In this document: positions 41,313 to 50,954 of the stretch, one piece after another
Layout: the number at the start of each line of letters is the position of its first letter
How positions within the stretch are numbered: the stretch's first letter is position 1
From: Roseivirga sp.
GTDB taxonomy: Bacteria > Bacteroidota > Bacteroidia > Cytophagales > Cyclobacteriaceae
NCBI GenBank assembly: GCA_029262895.1
Contig: JAJCYM010000020.1
Location: forward strand, 1 to 64,000
Reading direction: 5' to 3'
Length of the DNA stretch: 64,000 bases
The notes under the pieces: model-generated
What the model was told of the DNA's origin: nothing
Database searches by the model: none
What the model saw: only the letters and a program-made list of their open reading frames with translations
Position numbers and translations under genes: made by a program

Positions 41313-43649
41313 TTAGTCAAGTGACCCATTTGAGAAAATTGTATAACCATAACTGAACATTAACCCGAGTCTTTTACCGTTTTGATCAAAGTAATTGAGC
41401 CTTAAAGTCAATGGCCCCACCGGAGTGTTGTAGACAAACCCAAACATTCCTGTAAATCTCAACTGGTCAAAACCCGTTTGGGTTATTGCCAGTTGATCTG
41501 TTCCTTCTGTAATTCTTTTCTGAGCCAGGAACCCATAAAGTTCCACCCGCATTTGTAGTGCATCTGAAAGTTTAAAAATGTGCTTCATACCAGACGCTAC
41601 ATAAGAATACGCTCTGTAATTGGGCAAAAAGTACGTTTTGGAATCAAACATTGGTTCAAAAGCACTGGCAATGTTCAAGCTCCCCTGATAGTTGGGCATA
41701 TTGGGTTGTGAGGAAAAAACAGACTCAAACAGCCAGCCCAAGACATAGTTTTTTGATATTTGACTATACTCTTCAAAGCTGGCTTTAATTCTCCACCAGC
41801 TTCTGTTGGCATTAATTTGAATTTCCGGACCCGGAGTATAAAGCACAGAAGTACTCCCAGGAAAGTAATGAGAGCTCGCATCAAAGTAATCGAGAGTGGA
41901 ATAAAATCTTGTACCTGCTGTTGGAAATTGTTTGGTATTCAAACTATTGCGCTCATAAGAGAGGTTAAGTTTGAAGCCCTCGAGATTCAACCTATCCAAT
42001 GTGGCAGTGGAGGCAATTTGCCTTGTATTGCTATAACGATCAACGTTGTTGAAATAACTCGCACTCATGCTGGTAACACTTCGTTGACCGGTACCAATGC
42101 CAAGCGTTACTCCCGCTTTTCTATCAATTTGTTCAAGAATAGTGGCCTGAATGTCATCATTTATCAAATCATCAGCGCTCAAAAAATCCCAACTATTATA
42201 AGCGAACTCAGGTTCAATAAAAAAGCGCGCTTTTGGATTAAAGTTCATCCGATTAGCCAATCGAAGTGATTCATAAAATGGGCCGGTGGAAAATGACAAA
42301 TGATAGGTATTCAAAAATCTCCCGAAACGATTGAGATTTAATCCTACTTGCAGTGTGCTTACCTCACGTGTAGATAGATTGCCTCCCAAATCGATGGATA
42401 GCGTACTTTTTGCTGTTGGTTTTAAGAAAAGTTCAAAGACGAAATACTGCCTCTCTGCATCATAACTGATGTTAGGGTAGACATTTTTGAAATATGGCTC
42501 TGAAACCAATTGAAAATACGCCTTACGAATTTCATCAATAGACAAAGTCTCATTTTCAAAACTGAAAAGACTCCTGACATATTGCTCCTGACTTGATTCA
42601 AAGCCTACCAAATCAGTCCTGCCAAAGGCATATGGTTGAAACTTTTGCCTGAACTCCGCTCGTGTCTCTTGCACCTTGCTTTGCAGTCTTCTGGTTTTCA
42701 CTTTGGCTTTGATATCCTTCATTTGAGACAGGGTTTCCTCATAACCCAATTGAATAAGTTCCTTGGCCAGCTTAAAATCCATTCCCGTTTTAGCAGTCAT
42801 ATCAGGTTCCAAAAAAATGTCTTTCTCATCAAGCTCCTGAGGGCTGCTTTTGTCCAGAAACAAAAACACCAGTGCCTCAGCCAACAAGCTTTCGTCATCT
42901 TCAAATGGATACCCTTCCGATCGCCTCGTCCCTACATTTGTTCCAATAATAATTGCTGGCTTAAAGGTTGATTTCATAATATCTACCGGGAAGTTGTTGT
43001 AAATGCCCCCATCGAACAAATATTGGTTTTCAAACTTTATTGGTCGATAAAAAAAGGGAACGGCCATGGAAGCTCTGGCGGCCTGAATCAGTGATCCTGA
43101 GTCCAGACTGAGCACCTTTTGGGTGAATACTTCGGCCGCCACTGCCCTATATGGCACAAATAGTTTATCGAAGTCAAATTGAGCAGACTGTGCTGCCTGA
43201 CCGAGATACTCGCTCAATACAAAGTTCAGAATCAGATCATTGGCCAAGGGTGAATTGATGGAAGCGCCCACCTTAGGGTCTAATAAAAGGTCAACTGTGA
43301 GTAAAGATGAGTTGTCTTGAGACTTAGTGTAGTTATACTGATACTTCTCTGTAGACTCCCCAGATACCCAACTCTGGAAAGCCGGACTGAGGGCCATTTC
43401 TTCAATTTCATCAGGACTCAAGCCCGCGGCATAAAAGGCACCTACTATGGCGCCCATTGACGTACCAACAATGTAATCGACTGGAATATCGTTCTCTTCC
43501 AAGGCTTTTAGTACGCCTATATGAGCCAGCCCCTTGGCAGCACCTCCGCTAAAAACCAATCCAATCTCCTGCGCCTTAATCGCACAGGAAAAACTCATTA
43601 AAATGGTCAAAAAGGTATATCGTACACTCACTCTTTCAATATAACGCAT
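41313..43649 (-). CDS. Patatin-like phospholipase with outer-membrane barrel
   Basis: 778 residues from the Met at 43649. Ten residues could be added upstream, but they would be encoded by the terminator hairpin of the gene before, so the inner start with its signal peptide (MRYIERVSVRYTFLTILMSF, cleavage near AQ) is preferred. The patatin domain (about 28-330) has the oxyanion loop SGGAAKG, nucleophile S64 in GTSMG, and D213 in FDGG, giving a Ser-Asp dyad. A POTRA-like region follows (about 345-410) and then a 16-strand barrel ending in F/Y-rich strands. This is the PlpD-like (type Vd) layout, though Bacteroidota members often stay attached. Lipolysis on the surface is inferred. Confidence 0.9.
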   Translation of the reverse strand: MRYIERVSVRYTFLTILMSFSCAIKAQEIGLVFSGGAAKGLAHIGVLKALEENDIPVDYIVGTSMGAIVGAFYAAGLSPDEIEEMALSPAFQSWVSGESTEKYQYNYTKSQDNSSLLTVDLLLDPKVGASINSPLANDLILNFVLSEYLGQAAQSAQFDFDKLFVPYRAVAAEVFTQKVLSLDSGSLIQAARASMAVPFFYRPIKFENQYLFDGGIYNNFPVDIMKSTFKPAIIIGTNVGTRRSEGYPFEDDESLLAEALVFLFLDKSSPQELDEKDIFLEPDMTAKTGMDFKLAKELIQLGYEETLSQMKDIKAKVKTRRLQSKVQETRAEFRQKFQPYAFGRTDLVGFESSQEQYVRSLFSFENETLSIDEIRKAYFQLVSEPYFKNVYPNISYDAERQYFVFELFLKPTAKSTLSIDLGGNLSTREVSTLQVGLNLNRFGRFLNTYHLSFSTGPFYESLRLANRMNFNPKARFFIEPEFAYNSWDFLSADDLINDDIQATILEQIDRKAGVTLGIGTGQRSVTSMSASYFNNVDRYSNTRQIASTATLDRLNLEGFKLNLSYERNSLNTKQFPTAGTRFYSTLDYFDASSHYFPGSTSVLYTPGPEIQINANRSWWRIKASFEEYSQISKNYVLGWLFESVFSSQPNMPNYQGSLNIASAFEPMFDSKTYFLPNYRAYSYVASGMKHIFKLSDALQMRVELYGFLAQKRITEGTDQLAITQTGFDQLRFTGMFGFVYNTPVGPLTLRLNYFDQNGKRLGLMFSYGYTIFSNGSLD

Positions 43650-43676
43650 AAAAAAAGCAGGACTTTCAGCCCTGCT
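43650..43676 (-). terminator. Intrinsic terminator after the M23 peptidase gene
   Basis: On the minus strand AGCAGGGCT (43676-43668) pairs with AGTCCTGCT (43664-43656) across the 3-base loop GAA, with one G-U pair. A run of T follows (43655-43650). It lies 22 bases after the M23 stop and directly before the patatin gene start, which fixes that start at 43649. Confidence 0.75.
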
Positions 43677-43698
43677 CAAATTTCATCAATTATTCACA

Positions 43699-44991
43699 CT
43701 AATTGGCACTGGCGCTAGCCCTAACACTCTTGTCAGCCCATCCCTTAGGTATATCATCCAACTTCTTGTTCTGAAGCTCCCTAAGTGCTTCAAATTTATC
43801 TATGTGTGCAGGATCGATGGGATTTTCTGCGGGTAATTTCTCTTTGCGAAAATCAACCTGTTTTCCTCTTTTCCAAAATCTAAAGCAAAGGTGGTATCCT
43901 GTGGCCAGGCCCGTTTTACCTACATAGCCAATCACATCGCCTTTTCGCACGCGCTGGCCTTGTTTGAATTTGCCGAAACTAGACATATGTAAATAACCAG
44001 TGGTATAGGTGCCATTGTGCTTGATCTTAACCCAGTTGCCATTGCCATTAGTAAACCCTCTCGTAATGATTGTTCCATCAGCTGCAGCTCTAATTGGAGT
44101 TCCTTTGCTGGCAGCATAGTCAGTTCCTAAGTGAGGCGTCCTTCTTTTTAAAACCGGGTGATAACGCCTTGGATTGTAGTTAGAAGAAATGCGCGAGAAC
44201 TCTACAGGGTATTTGAGGAATGCGCGTTGAAGGCTTTCTCCAGATTCATCGTAATAGTCAATGCCACTTCCCGAATCATAGGCATAGGCCATATAAGAAT
44301 TTTTAACATGGTTGAATTCTGCACTGATCACCTCTCCAACGCCAATGGACTCTCCATCTACCATTCTGTCTTCATAAATTACCTTGAACCAGTCATTGCG
44401 TTGAATTGACCTGAAATCTAATTGCCAGCCAAATACATCCGCCACACGATTCACCAAAGCTGCACTTCCACCTTGTTCCCGAATAGATTGATCAAGGGTA
44501 GCAGTGATGCGTCCGGCCATTGTGCGTTCCACGATTTCCACTTCTCTTTCTTCCTTGTATATTTCAAGGCCATCAACAAATGAATACACCACGTACTCAA
44601 GGGCATTGGGCTCATAAATAAAATAGGCTGCTCTTTTTTCTGGTTCTCCTGAATAAAGCAACGTATACTTCTTCCTAGGTACCAGGTTTCGTACACTGAA
44701 CACCTTTTTTGACTCCTTGTCCAAATGGAATATCTCTTGACGGCTTACATTGTAAGGTGCCAGAATATCGGCAATCGTCTGATTTCTTTTGATTTTACCC
44801 TCGACAATTTCGAAGTCGGTAACATCAATGCCATAACGCATTTCCGGCTCCACCACTATGGTTTCAGCAACAACCTCGGGGGTTTCAATTAACTCAGGTA
44901 GAGGGCTGCGTTCCTTTCGGATCACAGAGAAGAGAATTAGCCCAGTCAGCACCACACCGATTGCAGCAATCCCTATTTTTCTTTGGTTCAT
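43699..44991 (-). CDS. M23-family peptidoglycan endopeptidase
   Basis: 430 residues. An uncleaved or signal-anchor helix at about 7-22 is followed by a LysM-like/OapA-like domain (about 60-120) and a second domain to about 260, as in MepM-type proteins. The zinc site has H287 and D291 (HLGTD) and H335 (YLHM). The last motif, normally HxH, reads YHLCFRF, with H367 kept and Cys369 where the second zinc His is expected. Cys could replace it as ligand. Cleaves peptide cross-links in the periplasm. Followed by a terminator. Confidence 0.88.
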   Translation of the reverse strand: MNQRKIGIAAIGVVLTGLILFSVIRKERSPLPELIETPEVVAETIVVEPEMRYGIDVTDFEIVEGKIKRNQTIADILAPYNVSRQEIFHLDKESKKVFSVRNLVPRKKYTLLYSGEPEKRAAYFIYEPNALEYVVYSFVDGLEIYKEEREVEIVERTMAGRITATLDQSIREQGGSAALVNRVADVFGWQLDFRSIQRNDWFKVIYEDRMVDGESIGVGEVISAEFNHVKNSYMAYAYDSGSGIDYYDESGESLQRAFLKYPVEFSRISSNYNPRRYHPVLKRRTPHLGTDYAASKGTPIRAAADGTIITRGFTNGNGNWVKIKHNGTYTTGYLHMSSFGKFKQGQRVRKGDVIGYVGKTGLATGYHLCFRFWKRGKQVDFRKEKLPAENPIDPAHIDKFEALRELQNKKLDDIPKGWADKSVRASASAN

Positions 44992-45067
44992 CAGTTATTA
45001 TTTGACCTATTAAACGCCAAAATAACACTTTTTTGTTTGTTAAGGCCTGAGAAAATAAGTGAAGAGC

Positions 45068-47278
45068 TCAAATCTTCCGGTTTTTCAGCCTCAAACTGTT
45101 CAATACCACCGAAAGAGAGCTAAAGGCCATGGCGCCTCCGGCAATCATTGGATTGAGGAGAAAACCGTTCAGCGGAAACAAAACACCCGCTGCAATTGGA
45201 ATGGCAACAATATTATAGGCGAAGGCCCAAAATAGGTTTTGTCTCATGGTAGATCGGGTTTGTGCTGACAGTCGGACCAAATTAAGCACCTTGCCGATAT
45301 CCCCTTTCAGCAGCGTAACGTCTGCACTTTCCAAGGCTACATCCGTGCCGGTACTCATGGCGATACCTACATTGGCCTGGGCCAAAGCCGGTGCGTCATT
45401 GACCCCGTCTCCGGCAAATGCCACTTTCTTGCCACTGGCCTGAGTTGCCTTTACTATCTCAAGCTTGTCCTGAGGAAGAAGCCCTGCATGATATTCCGCG
45501 ATGCCCACCTCATAAGCTACATGGGCGCAAACTGCTTTATTGTCTCCAGATAGCATCACTACGTTGATATTCTGATTGGCCAACTGACTTACCAGCTCCG
45601 CTGAGCCTTTTTTGACCGTGTCATTCAGGCCAATTAATGCCAGTAGCTCTTTATCCCGGGCATAAGCCACAAGGGTCATTCCTTTTTTCAGAATTGTGGC
45701 AAGCGTCTTTTTTTGTGGTTCATCAAGTACCAAAGAACCGATTCCCCTTTCTCCCAGAACCGTGTATTTATGGTCTTCAACCAAAGCCTCAACACCCAAG
45801 CCGGGCAAGTCTTTGGTATTTTCTATGCCAAACGGTAAAATAGAATATTGCCTGTCCAGGTATTGGTTAACAGCGCTGGCTATGGGGTGCACAGACTTAT
45901 TTTCTATTCCGTAAAGAATACTTAAGTAAAGCAAGCTCTCGTCCGCTTCAAAGTAGGTCTCAAAATGCTGCACTTCCATTCTCCCCTCCGAAACGGTACC
46001 CGTCTTATCCAGGAATAATGTGTCAATTTGGGCAGCATTTTCCAGGGCAACCGCTTCCTTGATCAAAATGCCGTTGGAGGCTCCCTTGCCCACACCCACC
46101 ATGATCGCCATTGGCGTGGCTAGGCCGAGGGCACATGGGCAAGCAATGATCAAGACGGAAAAGGTATTTACAAAGGCATAGGTGAGCTGAGGCTCCGGCC
46201 CAAATATCTGCCAAACCACAAAGGTGAGTAGGGCCAATACAAGAACAACGGGCACAAAGATGGCCGCTATCTTATCCGCCAATTGCTGGGCTGGTGCTTT
46301 AGTCGCCTGAGCATCCGCTACTAGCTTAATAATGCCTGCGAGTAGTGTATTCTCTCCAATTTTGGTAACAAACACCTCCAGAGCACCATCAAGATTAATT
46401 GTTCCGGCAATTACGGCCTCTCCTTTTGCTTTCTGTATTGACTTTGACTCTCCGGTAATCATACTCTCATCTACCTGAGACTGCCCGCTGACCACCGTTC
46501 CATCCACTGGTATTTTCTCTCCAGGTTTCACCAATACCATATCTCCCACTTTCACAGTTTCTATCTCGACTTCACTTTGCACACCATCTTTGAGCAGTAT
46601 TACTTTTTTCACCTGCAGTTGATAGAGCTTTGCAATGGCATTTGAGGTCCGGCTTTTGGCCTTTTCTTCCAGCCATTTGCCCAAAAGAATAAAGGTTATG
46701 ATCACAACGGCAGACTCATAATAGACATGGCCCTCAAAGCCCTGTGCCTTCAACACATCAGGGAAGACTGTGTTGAACAAACTGAAGAGAAAAGCGGAGC
46801 CAGTACCAAAAGCAATAAGCGTATCCATGTTGGTGCTAAACCGCTTTAACTGCTTCCAGGCTCGGACAAAAAATTGCCTGCCTGACCATACTAGGACAGG
46901 TGTGCTCAAAACCAACAAGACATACTTCTTATAGAGAAAATCTCCTATGAACATAGAGAGCACGAAAACAATAGAGGAGAAAGCCAATGCGATAAAAAAG
47001 GTATTGCGCAATCCACTTTCATCGTCACCTAATTCATTCGAAACTGCATTTTCCTTTTTGGGTTTTAGTTCATATCCAACATCGGAAACCGCCTTTTGCA
47101 AAGACTCAAAGTCTATCTCACTGGTATTGAATGAAAGTTTGACGGAGTTTGTGACAATATTAACCCCTGCTTCTTCAACAGCGGGTTGCTCCTTCAGTGC
47201 CTTCTCCACCGTGGAAGCACAGGCTGCGCAATGCATACCTTCAATAGGATAAATGTCTTCTGACAACTCGGTTTTCAT
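45068..47278 (-). CDS. copA: Copper-exporting P1B-type ATPase
   Basis: 736 residues. One N-terminal HMA domain with GMHCAAC (C17, C20) binds copper and is followed by eight membrane segments. The intramembrane site is C380-P381-C382 (ACPCALG), the phosphorylated Asp is D424 in DKTGT, with TGES, a His-Pro pair (SVHP) and GDGVNDAP downstream. This pattern is specific to Cu(I) exporters. The gene follows dsbD by 51 bases on the same strand, probably one operon. Confidence 0.95.
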   Translation of the reverse strand: MKTELSEDIYPIEGMHCAACASTVEKALKEQPAVEEAGVNIVTNSVKLSFNTSEIDFESLQKAVSDVGYELKPKKENAVSNELGDDESGLRNTFFIALAFSSIVFVLSMFIGDFLYKKYVLLVLSTPVLVWSGRQFFVRAWKQLKRFSTNMDTLIAFGTGSAFLFSLFNTVFPDVLKAQGFEGHVYYESAVVIITFILLGKWLEEKAKSRTSNAIAKLYQLQVKKVILLKDGVQSEVEIETVKVGDMVLVKPGEKIPVDGTVVSGQSQVDESMITGESKSIQKAKGEAVIAGTINLDGALEVFVTKIGENTLLAGIIKLVADAQATKAPAQQLADKIAAIFVPVVLVLALLTFVVWQIFGPEPQLTYAFVNTFSVLIIACPCALGLATPMAIMVGVGKGASNGILIKEAVALENAAQIDTLFLDKTGTVSEGRMEVQHFETYFEADESLLYLSILYGIENKSVHPIASAVNQYLDRQYSILPFGIENTKDLPGLGVEALVEDHKYTVLGERGIGSLVLDEPQKKTLATILKKGMTLVAYARDKELLALIGLNDTVKKGSAELVSQLANQNINVVMLSGDNKAVCAHVAYEVGIAEYHAGLLPQDKLEIVKATQASGKKVAFAGDGVNDAPALAQANVGIAMSTGTDVALESADVTLLKGDIGKVLNLVRLSAQTRSTMRQNLFWAFAYNIVAIPIAAGVLFPLNGFLLNPMIAGGAMAFSSLSVVLNSLRLKNRKI

Positions 47279-47329
47279 ACCTTTTCAAAGGTAAGAACAA
47301 ACAGAATTAAGCCTTAGTGCCTTAAGTGA

Positions 47330-49327
47330 TTATCTCTTCTCAAATTCTGCCTTGGCACCATCGAGAAATTCAACAAAATTAGCAACACTGGCATCATAAG
47401 CCACAGGTTTCATAAGTGGCTGTTCGTTGGTGTCGAGCAATACATAATAGGGTTGGGCATTGCCATTGAATCTTGTGATCTGGAAATCAAAGTTCTGCTT
47501 GCCAATGGTTTTCTTAACCCTTCCATCAAATTCCGAAGTATACCATTCTGATTCGGGCAGGGTAGTTTTGTCATCGACATATAGTGCCACAATAACGAAG
47601 TCATTTTGCAGCCGTTTCAGGACTTCCGGGTCTGACCATACGTATTGTTCCATTTTTCGACAGTTTACACAACCATGGCCGGTAAAGTCTATGAAAATGG
47701 GTTTACCCTCTTTTTTCGCAAAGGCCACGGCCTGATCGTAATCGAAAAAGCCCTTTAACCCATGAGGTAGTTCCAGAAAATCAGCATATTTCACTTCACC
47801 GTTAAAGCCCTCAGGAGTCACATCATGCCTTTCGGTCACATCCTTTAATCCCAGGGTTTCCTGAAATGAGAAATCAGAAGACTTCTCCGGTGGCAGGTAA
47901 CCGGCCAACGCAGTCAATGGTGCATTGCCAAAACCCTGAAAGAGGTAAACAGCAAAAGCCATACTGGAAACAGCCACAATAAGTGCAAGAGGCTTAAGTC
48001 TTCGTTTCTTGTCGTCATGTGGAAATCTAATGACTCCAAGAAGGTATAGGCCAAGAAGAATTGCCAAAATGAACCATATGGCGATGTAAATTTCACGGTC
48101 AAGCAAACCCCAATGGTACGCCTGGTCAGCGACACTCAAAAATTTGAATCCAAGGCCTAGTTCAAGGAATCCAAGCACTACTTTGACCGAGTTTAACCAA
48201 CCACCAGATTTTGGTAGGTCTTTGAGCAATCCGGGAAAGAATGCAAACACCGTAAATGGTATGGCAAAGGCCGAGGCAAATCCAAGCATACCCACAACCG
48301 GCTTAATAAATGCTCCTTGAAAAGATTGAATCAGAACACTTCCCACTATTGGTCCTGTACAAGAAAAGGACACCAACACTAAGGTGAATGCCATAAAGAA
48401 CACACCCAAAAAACCTCCTTTTTCGGCTTTCTTGTCCATTCGATTGACAAAACCCGTTGGAATATTTATTTCAAAATAGCCAAAGAATGAAATTGCAAAA
48501 ATCACAAAGACCAGGAAGAAAATGGTGTTGGCTATTGCACCTGTAGCCAGATCATTGGCCAGTCCTACTCCAAAGAAGCTCGTGAAAATGAGTCCAACCA
48601 GGATATAGATAAATATGATTGAAAGCCCGTAACTGACCGCCTTTATTTTAGCCTGGCGTCTTGACTGAGAATTATTTGTAAAAAAAGCCACCGTCATTGG
48701 AATCATAGGAAAGACACAGGGTGTCAACAGCCCAGCCAATCCAAAGATAAATGCCGCTATAAAGAAGCCTAACAAAGAGCCACCATCGTCCTGAACCAAT
48801 AAGTGATTAAAACCATCTTCTTCTGTTGTGGTTCCAGCAAGATCGTCCCCTCCAGTTACTGAGATTAAATCAATACTGAATTCCTGATCCCCAGGAATAC
48901 ACAGGCCCGTAACGTCTGTACAGGTTTGGAAATCCAGCAAACCTGAAATTTCCAAGTCTTTAGAGAGTACCCTGATCTTCTGTCTGAACTCACCCTGACC
49001 TACAAAATAGGTCACATCAGCATCCCAAACCTTATCAAATTTTTCCTTAGCATTAACAGGTACCAAATCCCCAATCACCTCGAAAGATTTACTTTCATCA
49101 AAGGTTACCGTTGTAGGAATAGGCCCTATATCTTCGTCAATATCACTTGAATAGAGGTACCATTCGTCTATAATGTTGACTTTGAATATCAATTCAACTA
49201 CATCTCCCGTATTGACTTCGGTCTTTGAGACGTCAAAGGTCCAGGAGGTGGTTTTCCTCAATTGTGCCTGGCCAGTAAGGCTGATCAAAATCAGGACTAA
49301 GCTCAGAAGTACTCTTTTCATCTTCAT
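47330..49327 (-). CDS. dsbD: DsbD-type thiol:disulfide reductase
   Basis: 665 residues. Signal peptide about 1-21, an N-terminal periplasmic domain (about 25-155) with a Cys pair (DFQTCTDVTGLC), a membrane domain of eight segments (about 185-470) holding the CVFP and STGP-type cysteines (here LTPCVFP and SFSCTGP), and a C-terminal thioredoxin domain with C553-VN-C556. It moves electrons from cytoplasmic thioredoxin to periplasmic thiols, for example in cytochrome c assembly or metal-site reduction. Upstream of copA, so a role in copper tolerance through reduced thiols is plausible but inferred. A second in-frame Met lies two codons in. Confidence 0.93.
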   Translation of the reverse strand: MKMKRVLLSLVLILISLTGQAQLRKTTSWTFDVSKTEVNTGDVVELIFKVNIIDEWYLYSSDIDEDIGPIPTTVTFDESKSFEVIGDLVPVNAKEKFDKVWDADVTYFVGQGEFRQKIRVLSKDLEISGLLDFQTCTDVTGLCIPGDQEFSIDLISVTGGDDLAGTTTEEDGFNHLLVQDDGGSLLGFFIAAFIFGLAGLLTPCVFPMIPMTVAFFTNNSQSRRQAKIKAVSYGLSIIFIYILVGLIFTSFFGVGLANDLATGAIANTIFFLVFVIFAISFFGYFEINIPTGFVNRMDKKAEKGGFLGVFFMAFTLVLVSFSCTGPIVGSVLIQSFQGAFIKPVVGMLGFASAFAIPFTVFAFFPGLLKDLPKSGGWLNSVKVVLGFLELGLGFKFLSVADQAYHWGLLDREIYIAIWFILAILLGLYLLGVIRFPHDDKKRRLKPLALIVAVSSMAFAVYLFQGFGNAPLTALAGYLPPEKSSDFSFQETLGLKDVTERHDVTPEGFNGEVKYADFLELPHGLKGFFDYDQAVAFAKKEGKPIFIDFTGHGCVNCRKMEQYVWSDPEVLKRLQNDFVIVALYVDDKTTLPESEWYTSEFDGRVKKTIGKQNFDFQITRFNGNAQPYYVLLDTNEQPLMKPVAYDASVANFVEFLDGAKAEFEKR

Positions 49328-49463
49328 TTATTACGGCTGGTTTTCATATTGGATGCACTTATATAATGTTAAGGCCTATCAACCCTACCACCCAATAACC
49401 GATTCCTTTCATGCAAGGTGCACTGCATTTATAAAATATCGGTACGAATGTCTGTTTCCGTAC

Positions 49464-50852
49464 CTATTTTGACATTTCAGCATAGTTTTTATAAAACTCC
49501 GGAATGGTCTCTATTCCTTTGAAGTAATTAAAAACTCCATAATGTTCATTTGGTGAATGAATAGCATCGGAGTCCAGTCCAAAACCCATCAACACCGTTT
49601 TCAATCCCAATATTTGCTCAAAAAGCGCCACAATAGGTATGCTGCCTCCACCTCTGAAGGGCACTGGCTTTTTGCCAAAAGTGGTTTCCATAGCCTTGGC
49701 AGCTGCAAGGTAGGCCGGAGAATCCGTTGGGGTCACGGCTGCCTGACCGCCATGATGTGGGGTCACCTTAACGCTAACAGAATCCGGAGCCATGGCTTCA
49801 AAGTGCTTTGTGAATAATGCCGTGATCTTATCAGGATCTTGGTTAGGCACCAATCGCATTGATATTTTCGCATAGGCTTTAGAAGCAATTACGGTTTTTG
49901 CGCCTTCACCCGTATAGCCGCCCCATATTCCATTTACATCCAGTGTTGGTCTTATGGAAGCACGCTCCATGCTGTTGTAACCTGTTTCTCCTTCTATATC
50001 GCTTAAGCCAATTGAATCCTTGAATTCCTGAAGGTCAAAAGGTGCTTCCGCCATGGCTGCCCTTTCCACAGCAGTGAGTTCGACTACGTCATTATAGAAT
50101 CCGGGAATGTTGATTTGCTGATCATCTGTTTTTAATGAGGCAATCATTTCAGCCAGAATATTAATTGGGTTCGGTACTGCCCCACCATAGAGTCCCGAAT
50201 GCAAATCCCTGTTCGGACCCGTAACTTCTACTTCCACATAACTCAACCCACGAAGCCCAACGGTGATTGAAGGTACATCATTGGCAATGATGCCGGTATC
50301 AGATACCAACACCACATTGGCGCTAAGCATGTCAACATTGTCTTTAAGAAATGTCTCCAGGTTGTCCGAGCCAACTTCTTCCTCTCCTTCAATAATAAAT
50401 TTTACGTTGCAGGCCAGCTGCCCTGTATTCATCATAGCCTCAAAGGCCTTGATGTGCATATAAACCTGCCCCTTGTCATCACATGACCCCCTCGCGAAAA
50501 TGGCGCCCTCAGGATGTATTTCCGTCTCCTTAATCACAGGCTCGAATGGAGGTGAATCCCAAAGATCAAGCGGATCAGGTGGCTGAACATCATAGTGCCC
50601 ATAAACCAAAATGGTAGGTAAATTCGGATCGACCAACTTCTCGCCATAGACAATGGGATGACCTGGGGTTTCGCAAACCTCCGCTTTGTCAGCTCCTGCC
50701 TCCAGAAGTTTGGCCTGAATAAAGCCCGCGGCTTTCAGCACGTCTTCCTTATAATTGCTATCCGCACTTACAGAAGGTATGCGCAGAAGATCAAGCAACT
50801 CTTCAAGAAAGCGATCTTTATTGGTATTTATGTATTGATTTAATTCGCTCAT
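49464..50852 (-). CDS. M20-family dipeptidase
   Basis: 462 residues. Zinc ligands and catalytic residues fit the M20 family: H86 and D88 (YGHYDVQP), D125 and D126 region (RGSCDDKG), E158-E159 in EGEEEVGS, and a C-terminal SPNEHY block holding the last His. A dimerisation lid domain (about 210-370) is present. The family includes dipeptidases, carboxypeptidase Ss1-like and acetylornithine deacetylases; the conserved GHYDVQP and RGSCDDKG favour dipeptidase activity in the cytoplasm. No signal peptide. Monocistronic. Confidence 0.92.
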   Translation of the reverse strand: MSELNQYINTNKDRFLEELLDLLRIPSVSADSNYKEDVLKAAGFIQAKLLEAGADKAEVCETPGHPIVYGEKLVDPNLPTILVYGHYDVQPPDPLDLWDSPPFEPVIKETEIHPEGAIFARGSCDDKGQVYMHIKAFEAMMNTGQLACNVKFIIEGEEEVGSDNLETFLKDNVDMLSANVVLVSDTGIIANDVPSITVGLRGLSYVEVEVTGPNRDLHSGLYGGAVPNPINILAEMIASLKTDDQQINIPGFYNDVVELTAVERAAMAEAPFDLQEFKDSIGLSDIEGETGYNSMERASIRPTLDVNGIWGGYTGEGAKTVIASKAYAKISMRLVPNQDPDKITALFTKHFEAMAPDSVSVKVTPHHGGQAAVTPTDSPAYLAAAKAMETTFGKKPVPFRGGGSIPIVALFEQILGLKTVLMGFGLDSDAIHSPNEHYGVFNYFKGIETIPEFYKNYAEMSK

Positions 50853-50954
50853 TCGTCAGTCATTAGATGAGCGCAATTTAAGAGAATTTGGAATAAACCG
50901 GGTCAATCTGAGCTTTTTGCCAAACCCTTCTACCGAACTTCTGTTTACAAATTA

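Noticed and set aside
41760-42269. 169-codon plus-strand frame inside the patatin-barrel gene
   Set aside because: Antisense to the barrel-coding strands; no start context or family resemblance.
47279-47292. ACCTTT-TC-AAAGGT palindrome at the copA start as a copper-sensor operator
   Set aside because: It coincides with the ribosome-binding site AAAAGGT and is shorter than CueR or CsoR sites, so the symmetry may be chance.
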